Shown here piece after piece: positions 27,021 to 34,125 of a DNA stretch of 34,591 bases. The stretch is from Pirellulaceae bacterium. Its GTDB lineage: Bacteria > Planctomycetota > Planctomycetia > Pirellulales > Pirellulaceae. Both the position numbers and the translations under genes were made by a program. The stretch is taken from positions 1-34,591 of the forward strand of contig JASMLW010000516.1 of the NCBI GenBank assembly GCA_030748485.1, written 5' to 3'. Each line of letters opens with the position of its first letter. The first letter of the stretch is position 1. A model generated the notes under the pieces. The model ran no database searches, was not told the DNA's origin, and was given only the letters and a program-made list of their open reading frames with translations.

Positions 27021-29960
27021 TTACGAAGTAGCGGCGGGAGTCTGGTTAGCCGCCAAGTTGATGAGAGTCGGGACATCGAGGATCAGGGAGACGCGGCCGT
27101 CGCCGAGAATGCTCGCCCCGGCGACGCCGTGAACGTTTCGATAGTTCTCGGAGATCGACTTGATCACAATATCCTCCTCACCCAGCAAGTCGTCGACGAT
27201 CAGCGCCAGCTCCAGGCCCTCGGCTCGTACGATGACAAGCCGCGTGTCGTCCTCGGCCCGCTCTTGGCTGCAGCCGGTGTGCCAGTGAAGCACTTCGAAG
27301 AGATCGACGACGGAGACCACCCGGCCGCGAACGGTCGCCGTCCGCTTCCCGTGGACGGTGGCGAACTCGTCATTCGGCACGCTGACGATTTCCACGACCG
27401 TCTCGATTGGAATTGCGAACACGTCTCCATCGACTTGAGCGAGCAGGCTCGGGAGGATCGCCAGCGTCAACGGCAACTTGATTGTGAAAGTGGTTCCTTC
27501 TCCCGGGACGCTGTCGATCTCGACGGCGCCGTTGAGGTCTTCGATCGCCGAGCGGACGATGTCCATGCCCATGCCGCGTCCGGAGACATCGGTCACCTGC
27601 TTCGCCGTACTGAACCCGGGCTCCCAAATCAGCTGGTAAACCTGCTGATCGGTGAGCTTCTCGGTGTCCGATGCGGAAATGATCTGCTTTTCGACCGCCT
27701 TCCGAACGATACCCTCCGCGTTCAAGCCGCGTCCGTCGTCCTTGACCTGCACGATGATGGAGTTGCCGCTGTGATAGGCGTTCAGACAAACGGCGCCGCG
27801 ACGCGGTTTGCCCACCGCCTCGCGTTCGTCCGGCAGCTCGATGCCGTGGTCGGCCGAATTGCGAATCATGTGAACGAGCGGATCGCCTAGTTCGTCGATC
27901 ATCCGCTTGTCGAGTTCGGTCTTCTCGCCGAGGATTTGCAGGATGACGTCCTTCCCGTTGCTGCGTGTGATGTCGCGGACAACTCGCTTGAAGCGGCTGA
28001 ACAGCGGCCCGATCGGCACCATTCGCGTGTCCATGACACTCTTCTGCAGGTTGTCGGAGACGCGATCCAACTGATGGACAGCTTCCAACAGATCGACTAC
28101 TCGCGTCCGCGTCTCCGTCAATTGACTGATGTCGCGTTGCACCGTCTCCAATCCGAGCTGCACGCGCCGCAGCAGCAGCCGAGCGCTGTCGGCGTCGATG
28201 TCACCGCGATCGTTGGTGATTCCTGATTCCAGCTTGCTGACCGTCGCAATCACTTCGGCCACGGCGTGCGCGGATTGCTTCCGCGCCGCCAGATGTTTAA
28301 GTGAGTCGGCGATCTGGGCGAAGCGGGCTTTGTTGATGACCAGTTGGCCAGCGAGATTCATCAAGTGATCGAGACGCTCGATATCGACGCGTATCGTCTC
28401 GGCGGGCTTGTTGGCGTCGGTGTTCGGCGACTTCGTCGCGGCGCTCGGTGTTTTCGGACTAACGGCCGGCGGCGTGTCATCCTTGGGTCGATCGCTCGCA
28501 GTCGGCGTCGGCTCCGGCGAACTCGCCGCGTCTGCTGGTCGCTCAACCGCCGCATTGTCCGGCGTCTCGTCACTCGTCCCGAGACTATCGTCGCAAGTTT
28601 GGCTCGAATAGGGGAGCAGCGAGATGCTCTCGACGCCCGACACATCGATCGCGCGATGAAACACCTCGGACTCCAACGGAGTTGACGCGGCGAAGACCAT
28701 TTGCGGCAGGTCATCGAGGTCGGCCAACATTTCTTCCGGCGGATCGCAATAGAAGATCGATCCCGCCGACGAGATTTTCTCGTAGATCAGCCGCCCTTTG
28801 AGCCCGGCCAGAGGTTGCCCCGGTTGCAGATTGACCTGGCCGATAAAGCCAAGCGTCTCCTCGGGAGCCTCCGCCAAGATGGCGTCCCGTTGCATTTCCA
28901 AGGAGGCGATCGTCGAGTCCAATGTTGAATCTGAGTCACTCGACGCCTCGTCCGATTCTTCGCTCGCTTCGTTGGCGCTCGCGTAGGCGTCTTTCAAGTC
29001 GGCCAGCAGGCGTCCGAAATTCTCGGACTTCGATTCACCCAAGCGAACGTGTTCAACGTAAGTTCGCAGCGCGTCGACGCAGGTCAGGAATTGTTCGGCG
29101 ACGGCCGCCGACAAAGCCCGCTGCGCGTCGCGGACTTCCTGCAGGATGTCCTCCATCCAGTGGAGCAGTTTCGCCGCCCGGTTCATGCCGACCGATGCGG
29201 CGCACCCCTTAATGCGGTGGGTGTCGATGGACATCCGGTCGACGACCGCTAGACCCAACGGGCCGTTGATGTCTCCCAGCGCGTCCGCCAGGCCGTCGAG
29301 CGCGGCGCTGCCTTCATCGACGAAAATCTCTAGATACTCGGCCGGTCCGCTGAAGTCGTCTTCGATTCCAAGGAAAGGATCGTCATCGCCTTGGTCCGTC
29401 GCTCGCTCGACTGCGGGCTCCACCTCGGCGTCCGCCGCGGCGCCGTCGATATCCGTGTCCTCATCCGTGTCTTCACCCAGTGCAACACCTTCGTCGACAG
29501 CGCCATCGGCGGCGGCGGTCGGATCCGGTTTACTGATGCCGGCGGAGTCGAGAGCCACTTGAATCGCCGAGGAGATGTCGTCCGAAGCCACCGACGGCAG
29601 CTGAGGATCCCGCAGCGCCGCGACCATATGCCCCAATCGATCGGCCGCCTGAAACATCAGCTCGACAATGTCGGCCGTAATCCGCAGTTCCCCATAGCGG
29701 GCCGCGTCAAAGACGTTCTCGACTCGGTGGGTGAGCCCGGCGATGTCGGTCAACCCCATGACCGACGACAGTCCCTTGATGCTGTGGGCTGAACGAAACA
29801 TCTCGTTCATCAACTCAGCGTCAAACGACTCTGTCGCCCCCTCCTCGAGCTCGTGCACCCACTCGTCGAGCTTGAGAAGATTCTCGTTGAGACTCTCCAA
29901 CAGCTCCGCCGACTCGTCCAAGACGTCGGCCAGCATGTCGTCGAACATGGCGTCTACCAT
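27021..29960 (-). CDS. cheA: CheA chemotaxis histidine kinase with two HPt domains
   Basis: This is a 979-aa cytoplasmic kinase. I choose ATG 29960, with AAGGTGAGG about 8 nt upstream, over the GTG three codons earlier. Domains in order: a first HPt with phospho-acceptor H59 in 'FRSAHSIKGLSSV'; an acidic linker; a second HPt with H248 in 'SIDTHRIKGCAASVGM'; a P2-like domain, about 385-480; a Pro/Ser/Thr linker; a dimerisation helix pair starting 'IRVDIERLDHLMNLAGQLV'; a HATPase domain with N box 'HMIRNSADHGIE', 'DDGRGL' and 'GRGMGMDIV'; and a C-terminal CheW-like domain from about 830. CheA passes phosphate to CheY and CheB. It is the first intact gene of cheA-cheC-cheD and lies 27 bp after the broken cheR. 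The receptors and CheW must be encoded elsewhere. Confidence 0.95.
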   Translation of the reverse strand: MVDAMFDDMLADVLDESAELLESLNENLLKLDEWVHELEEGATESFDAELMNEMFRSAHSIKGLSSVMGLTDIAGLTHRVENVFDAARYGELRITADIVELMFQAADRLGHMVAALRDPQLPSVASDDISSAIQVALDSAGISKPDPTAAADGAVDEGVALGEDTDEDTDIDGAAADAEVEPAVERATDQGDDDPFLGIEDDFSGPAEYLEIFVDEGSAALDGLADALGDINGPLGLAVVDRMSIDTHRIKGCAASVGMNRAAKLLHWMEDILQEVRDAQRALSAAVAEQFLTCVDALRTYVEHVRLGESKSENFGRLLADLKDAYASANEASEESDEASSDSDSTLDSTIASLEMQRDAILAEAPEETLGFIGQVNLQPGQPLAGLKGRLIYEKISSAGSIFYCDPPEEMLADLDDLPQMVFAASTPLESEVFHRAIDVSGVESISLLPYSSQTCDDSLGTSDETPDNAAVERPADAASSPEPTPTASDRPKDDTPPAVSPKTPSAATKSPNTDANKPAETIRVDIERLDHLMNLAGQLVINKARFAQIADSLKHLAARKQSAHAVAEVIATVSKLESGITNDRGDIDADSARLLLRRVQLGLETVQRDISQLTETRTRVVDLLEAVHQLDRVSDNLQKSVMDTRMVPIGPLFSRFKRVVRDITRSNGKDVILQILGEKTELDKRMIDELGDPLVHMIRNSADHGIELPDEREAVGKPRRGAVCLNAYHSGNSIIVQVKDDGRGLNAEGIVRKAVEKQIISASDTEKLTDQQVYQLIWEPGFSTAKQVTDVSGRGMGMDIVRSAIEDLNGAVEIDSVPGEGTTFTIKLPLTLAILPSLLAQVDGDVFAIPIETVVEIVSVPNDEFATVHGKRTATVRGRVVSVVDLFEVLHWHTGCSQERAEDDTRLVIVRAEGLELALIVDDLLGEEDIVIKSISENYRNVHGVAGASILGDGRVSLILDVPTLINLAANQTPAATS

Positions 29961-29987
29961 CGCAGTCACCTCACCTTGAATCCTGTC

Positions 29988-30258
29988 TTATGATTGCGAC
30001 TCTTCGCGGAAGAGCCATGTCTTGAGCCGCTGCATGCCGGTCAGATAATCCGACACGGCCTCCGCGGGCCCTGTTACGAGCAACCCGCCCGGCTTGAGCA
30101 ACCGCCGCAAGTTGACAATCGCGGGTTGCTTTGATTCTTTGTCGAAGTAGATCAACACGTTTTTGAGAAACACCAGATCGAACGGTTGCTCTCGCAAGGA
30201 GTGCATGAGGTTGTGCTGACGAAACTCGACGAGCTTGCGAAGTGAGTCGTTAGCTCGC
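29988..30258 (-). pseudogene. cheR: cheR 3' fragment
   Basis: Only the C-terminal third of a CheR-type receptor methyltransferase is left. The readable part begins near 30256 with 'NDSLRKLVEFRQHNLM', then 'PFDLVFLKNVLIYFDKES' and 'LKPGGLLVTGPAEA', ending at TAA 29988-29990. These match the family's 'V.F..hNL', 'FDvIFCRNVLIYFD' and 'L.PGG.L.lG.sE' segments. The N-terminal helical domain and the SAM-binding glycine motif are missing, and the frame hits a stop at 30282-30284. Upstream DNA codes instead, in another frame, for the start of an ABC1/AarF-like protein. The nearest ATG (30206) would give a 72-aa non-catalytic peptide. Placement 27 bp before cheA fits an original cheR-cheA-cheC-cheD operon. 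Confidence 0.8.
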
Positions 30259-30484
30259 CACCCTCCTGCAACGCGGAGAACTCATCCGTCGGACGGTCAT
30301 CGTCCGCCGTGAAACTGATTATCTGTCCCAGTTTCTGCGGCAAACCGCGGAGTCGGCCCATCCGTTCAATCAGGTGCTTGCGCGATTTGGCTTGGACGAC
30401 CGGATCGGACGAGTTCTTGGCCCGGTAGCCGTCCACAGCCATCCCGACGTAATCGCCAATCCGCTGGATGCTCGCCACCGCCAT
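30250..30484 (-). pseudogene. ABC1/AarF-like kinase 5' fragment
   Basis: From ATG 30484 (GGGAG ribosome-binding site 6 nt upstream) a frame reads 'MAVASIQRIGDYVGMAVDGY' and later 'RMGRLRGLPQKLGQIISF', followed by 'DEFSALQEGGE'. The KLGQ segment is the KxGQ motif of the ABC1/UbiB/AarF atypical kinase family, and the spacing from the start is right for such a protein. After about 80 residues the homology ends near 30250 and the frame runs out of phase into the cheR remnant, stopping at 30152. The catalytic lysine and metal-binding parts are absent, so this is the front end of a kinase cut off by a deletion or rearrangement. The family call rests on one motif and its flanks. Confidence 0.65.
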
Positions 30485-30658
30485 GTCGTACTCCCGCCTC
30501 ACACCGAAGAAATAGAAATAACGCCACAGGTCTGTTTTCGAAGAACTGGACCACACCACATGAACCTGTCCGCGGGAATCCTGCAGCGCCAATTACAATG
30601 GATGTAGCACTGCTGACCAGATCGCTGATCCAACTCGACTACCTCGCGAAGGTTTCCT

Positions 30659-31249
30659 ATGACCGACAACCGAGCTGCCCGGGAGACGCTAGTTCGAGCG
30701 CGCGCGATACTCCAAGAACGCCTCGTTGAACGGCTTGTGGATGTCCGCGAGGATTTTTTGGCGGACGCTGCGGGAGGCGTGTTTGAGGGCGAGATCAATG
30801 CGGTCTTCGATCACATCGGCAGTCGACTCTCACAGGTGTCTCAAATGCTGGCCGTATTGCCCGAGCAGCAACCGTCAGACAATGCGGAGGAGTCTTCGCC
30901 GAGCGAATCGGTCGCGTCCTTACCCGCCGAGGAAAGCGCACCACCTCAACTCGCCATGCTCGCCGGTTGTGTGCAATCGAACGATGTTGACGGCGCGACG
31001 AAACTCATCGCCCGCCTCTTCGACACAGATATGCGGGCAGCCGGCCGCCACGCTGATTTCCTCTTTCGGCGCGTGGCTGAAAGCACCGATACGCTGCCGC
31101 AACTCGGCCAACTGCAGGAAGCTGTTTCGCGACAGCGGGCGAACGACGCGCTGGTCATCCTTAACTCTTGCTTCGGCTGCAATGGTCCCGAATTAGTCGC
31201 CACCCTGACAGCATTACAAGCCGCCGGCGCAAGTCGTCAAGGCGCCTGA
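30659..31249 (+). CDS. Unknown protein between the broken cheR and cheB
   Basis: This is a 196-aa, probably cytoplasmic protein without signal peptide or membrane segment. GAAGG six nt before the ATG supports the start. Residues about 1-65 are helical with regularly spaced hydrophobics and a likely coiled coil ('RARAILQERLVERLVDVRED'). Residues 70-95 are an acidic Ser/Glu/Pro linker. Residues 97-190 form a second helical unit containing a CFGC pair near the C-terminus. I do not recognise a family. The position, divergent from the cheA operon and 220 bp upstream of cheB on the same strand, suggests a role linked to chemotaxis, for example as a scaffold or an unrecognised phosphatase or adaptor. 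That is inference from position only. Confidence 0.65.
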   Translation: MTDNRAARETLVRARAILQERLVERLVDVREDFLADAAGGVFEGEINAVFDHIGSRLSQVSQMLAVLPEQQPSDNAEESSPSESVASLPAEESAPPQLAMLAGCVQSNDVDGATKLIARLFDTDMRAAGRHADFLFRRVAESTDTLPQLGQLQEAVSRQRANDALVILNSCFGCNGPELVATLTALQAAGASRQGA

Positions 31250-31424
31250 ACGTTCTCAGCTGGCCGCCTTCCAGACCAGCGGCTACGCGGTTCAACTGCG
31301 TTCAATTGCTAAGCGAAAACGCACTGCGCGAACTCACCGTGATTTCCGTAGTCGAATTTGACATGGCCGCAGGCGAATCTAGAGTTCCCCAGAGGTGTGG
31401 ATGCGCCTTCCTGGGCCGCAATTT

Positions 31425-31456
31425 CGTTACGACCCACAATCCGTTACGACCCACAA
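31425..31456. repeat. 15-bp direct repeat just upstream of cheB
   Basis: The 15-mer cgttacgacccacaa occurs at 31425-31439 and again at 31442-31456, a 17-bp period. The second copy runs into the AAAGGGA ribosome-binding region of cheB. It may be a protein-binding site for control of cheB or a recent local duplication. Confidence 0.85.
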
Positions 31457-31469
31457 AGGGATCTCAACG

Positions 31470-32540
31470 ATGAGTCTGAAGAGGATTCGTGTTCTGGTTG
31501 TCGACGATTCGATCCTCATGCGAAGGATGATTGTCGACCAGATCCAATCCGCGACGGACATCGAGTTGGCTGGCGTCGCCTGTGACGGGCGCGAAGCAGT
31601 TGACTTGGTGCCCAAGCTGAATCCCGATGTGGTGACGATGGACATCGAGATGCCTCGGCTCAACGGCCTGGAGGCTGTCACCGAGATCATGCGGCGCCAT
31701 CCCGTGCCGGTCGTGATGGTCAGTTCTCTGACGACCCGAGCAGCCAACGTCACACTCGAGGCGCTCAACCGCGGCGCACTGGACTTCGTAGCCAAGCCGA
31801 CCAGCGCCGGCGCAGTCCAGGCGAAACTGAGCGAAGAGTTGTTGGGCAAAGTCCGTTTCGCGGCCGCCGTCGATCTCAAAGTTCTGCGTCAATCGAAAGC
31901 GAAGCCCCAGCGTCCATCCATCACGGCGACCGCGGACACGAATTCTGTCGTCAAGTGCATCGCTCTGGGGATCTCCACCGGAGGACCACCGGCTCTGACG
32001 ACACTGTTCGAGCAACTGAAACCGCCGCAGCCGCCCATCGTCGTTGTCCAACACATGCCGGCTCAGTTCACCGGACCTTTCGCAGCCAGGCTGGATGCGG
32101 TTTCTCCGCTGAAGATCAAGGAGGCCGAAACTGGCGACCCAATCGAACCAAACAGCGTGCTGATCGCGCCGGGCGGCAAGCACCTGGAAGTGAAACGGAG
32201 CGGGGGAAGGCTGTCAGCCGTCATCCGCGGTGGAGATCCAGTCAACGGCCACAAGCCGTCGGTCGATGTGATGATGCGATCGGTCGCCGACGTCTTCGGT
32301 CGCCATTGCCTGGGCGTCATCATGACCGGAATGGGCAGCGATGGGTCGGACGGCTGCCGAGCGATTAAGGACGCCGGCGGGACTGTCATCGGCCAGGACG
32401 AACCGACATCGGCCGTCTATGGAATGAACAAATCCGCCTTCGTCGATGGAAACGTGGACCTGCAGTTCTCGTTGGACGAGGCGAGTGCGACCATCTCGCA
32501 CTTCTCGCAGCAGTCTTCACCGGCCGCCCCTGTCAACTAA
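31470..32540 (+). CDS. cheB: CheB chemoreceptor methylesterase / response regulator
   Basis: This is a 356-aa protein. I start at ATG 31470, directly before 'SLKRIRVLVVDDS', with AAAGGGA upstream; the frame is open earlier but covers the direct repeat. The receiver domain (about 5-125) has acidic residues D12 and D13, phospho-acceptor D58 in 'TMDIEMPRLNG', and K109 in 'DFVAKPTSAG'. The esterase domain (about 160-345) has the catalytic triad S169 in 'GISTGGP', H195 in 'QHMPAQF' and D291 in 'MTGMGSDG'. It removes methyl groups from, and deamidates, chemoreceptors when phosphorylated by CheA. It is complete and looks functional, although its counterpart methyltransferase gene nearby is broken. 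Confidence 0.96.
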   Translation: MSLKRIRVLVVDDSILMRRMIVDQIQSATDIELAGVACDGREAVDLVPKLNPDVVTMDIEMPRLNGLEAVTEIMRRHPVPVVMVSSLTTRAANVTLEALNRGALDFVAKPTSAGAVQAKLSEELLGKVRFAAAVDLKVLRQSKAKPQRPSITATADTNSVVKCIALGISTGGPPALTTLFEQLKPPQPPIVVVQHMPAQFTGPFAARLDAVSPLKIKEAETGDPIEPNSVLIAPGGKHLEVKRSGGRLSAVIRGGDPVNGHKPSVDVMMRSVADVFGRHCLGVIMTGMGSDGSDGCRAIKDAGGTVIGQDEPTSAVYGMNKSAFVDGNVDLQFSLDEASATISHFSQQSSPAAPVN

Positions 32541-32595
32541 TCGCGCAACGGCAACGCCATCTCGTGCAAGACCGCGCTGTCAATTCAATTGGCAA

Positions 32596-33639
32596 TTAAC
32601 GAATCGGAGCGAAGATGGCCTTCAACCCGGCCGCTGAGTTCATTGTTCCTTTGCCGTAGTGGCCGACGCCACGGACGACCGCAAACTTGTGAGTTTCTCC
32701 GATCGACTTGCCGTACTTGCTCTCCATGAAAGCGGAAAACACCTGCATCCGCTCAAGTCGGTGGCGGCCCTGCATCATGGCGCCGCAGCTCTTTCCAATC
32801 GTGTCGTCTTGGGGATTGTTGTCTCGGCTGCCGCAGAGATAGAAGACGTTCCGCTTCGCGTAGCGAGCCGCGAGTTGTTCCGCCGGCACAGCGGAGAAAT
32901 AGGCGTAGGGAGTTCCCAGTCCATATCCCCAATCGTTGTACTTGGGGCATTGCTGAATGACCGAAGCGCCGGGAACGACAAACCGCTTGCTGCGTTGGTT
33001 GTACCTTTCGGCGGACGAATAAGCGTACGAAGACGGCGCCGACACGACAAAGCGAATGGTAACTTTGGACTGAGGTTCATACTTGCCCACCATCGCGTAC
33101 CGCTGCACGAATTGTCCACCGCCGGAATGGCCGACCAAGACGATCTCTTTGAGGTTGGGGAACTGTCGCGGATCGCTGATTGCGACAAGCCAGTCATCCA
33201 TCACGTGGAAAGCGCTGATGCTGACTTTTTTCACGTCCGGGCCGACGCCGCCGCGCGACGAGCCGCGGAAAGGACTGACTCGCCAGAACAACATGCCGTC
33301 CGGGATGGCTCCCGGGATCGCCTTCTGCTCAAAGAACTGCGGCGCCACGATGAGCGTCGACGGCAACGCGCCGCTCACCTGCGCCGCGGCCGCGCGAGCA
33401 TTCTCGAAGTACTGCAGCGCGTCGAACCCGCTGCTGTGAATCGAGAACACAACTCGAGTAATCGCGGTCGACGAATCAGCCAGCGAATGACTCGCCTTGT
33501 ACGGAACAAACGCCGTCGGAGCCTTTGGCCCAACAGCGCGCCGCGAGGCGGCGATCTCCAAGGCGACGACCGGCTCGGCTAAAGACAAAGCCACTGCCGT
33601 CAACACAAACGCCAACATCAAACGCTCTGTCGTAAACAT
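32596..33639 (-). CDS. Secreted alpha/beta hydrolase
   Basis: This is a 347-aa protein with a signal peptide (hydrophobic about 7-26, 'VVALE' near the cleavage site). AAAGGAAGAG lies 5 nt before the ATG. The nucleophile elbow is 'VLVGHSGGGQ' with S172, and the catalytic His is likely H327 in 'GVGHYGKG'. A plausible acid is in 'LCGSRDNNPQDD'. 'VVFSIHSSGFDALQYFEN' probably forms the oxyanion region. Cysteines in 'VIQQCPKYNDWG', 'YLCGSRD' and 'KSCGAMM' may form disulfides outside the cytoplasm. The substrate is unknown; an esterase or lipase-like activity is likely. It converges with cheB and is divergent from the next small gene across a repeat-bearing spacer. Confidence 0.8.
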   Translation of the reverse strand: MFTTERLMLAFVLTAVALSLAEPVVALEIAASRRAVGPKAPTAFVPYKASHSLADSSTAITRVVFSIHSSGFDALQYFENARAAAAQVSGALPSTLIVAPQFFEQKAIPGAIPDGMLFWRVSPFRGSSRGGVGPDVKKVSISAFHVMDDWLVAISDPRQFPNLKEIVLVGHSGGGQFVQRYAMVGKYEPQSKVTIRFVVSAPSSYAYSSAERYNQRSKRFVVPGASVIQQCPKYNDWGYGLGTPYAYFSAVPAEQLAARYAKRNVFYLCGSRDNNPQDDTIGKSCGAMMQGRHRLERMQVFSAFMESKYGKSIGETHKFAVVRGVGHYGKGTMNSAAGLKAIFAPIR

Positions 33640-33663
33640 CGAATCTCTTCCTTTCGCGATCCC

Positions 33664-33713
33664 GTCGACGCTGCAAGTAGTCGGCGCTGCATAGTAGTCG
33701 ACGCTGCATAGTA
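33664..33713. repeat. Three tandem 16/17-bp repeats in a divergent promoter region
   Basis: Near-identical units gtcg(a/g)cgctgca(t)agta lie at 33664-33679, 33680-33696 and 33697-33713. They fill the centre of the 143-bp spacer between the divergent hydrolase gene (start 33639) and the small gene starting at 33783. Their phase of about one and a half helical turns and their site suggest operator-like binding sites or a slippage tract. Confidence 0.85.
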
Positions 33714-33782
33714 TACGATTGTGCGCGGCGATGGGCTTCGCTGGAAACTGATGTTCGCGTCAAATCAGATGTGGAGAGTTCG

Positions 33783-34124
33783 ATGGACAACAATTGGACC
33801 GTGTCGCTTGAACAAAGCGGTGAACTCGAAACCACTCGGGGGACGAGTATCGCGACCGCTGAGGCGCTGCGACGAGGCGCGGACCTCCGCGTCTTTCTAA
33901 TCGCCCAGGGATACGAGGAGACGCTCTACTTTCAGCAGACGTATGTGGGCGAGGGCGATCGCTTCGCCGGACTGATGACTCACCACCACTCTTACGCGCA
34001 CCGCGGTTCGCTGGCTGAGCAACCGTATTTCAGCTGCTCCCGCCACCTGGCCGAACCCGGCAGGTTGCCGTTCCGCCGCAGCTGCGTCCAGCGCGGCATG
34101 CAATGGTTGACGGCGGACGACTGA
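33783..34124 (+). CDS. Short conserved protein, possibly internally deleted
   Basis: This is a 113-aa protein. I start at ATG 33783, with GGAGAG 5 nt upstream. The sequence is soluble with no signal peptide. Residues about 30-85 contain 'LIAQGYEETLYFQQTYVGEG' and 'GLMTHHHSYAHRG', a striking aromatic and His-rich run. From memory these resemble a longer conserved family (200 residues or more), in which this part is followed by a central region before a C-terminal 'LAEPGRLPF...RGMQW' segment. Here the two ends are joined directly at about residue 86 ('PYFS' to 'CSRHLAEPG'), which suggests an in-frame internal deletion. The function is unknown. It converges with the following gene with one base between the stops. 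Confidence 0.55.
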   Translation: MDNNWTVSLEQSGELETTRGTSIATAEALRRGADLRVFLIAQGYEETLYFQQTYVGEGDRFAGLMTHHHSYAHRGSLAEQPYFSCSRHLAEPGRLPFRRSCVQRGMQWLTADD

Positions 34125-34125
34125 C

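Noticed and set aside
30152-30592. Intact 146-aa protein on the minus strand
   Set aside because: Its middle is the front of an ABC1-like kinase and its C-terminal 30 residues are an out-of-frame reading of cheR, so it is a chimera of two broken genes.
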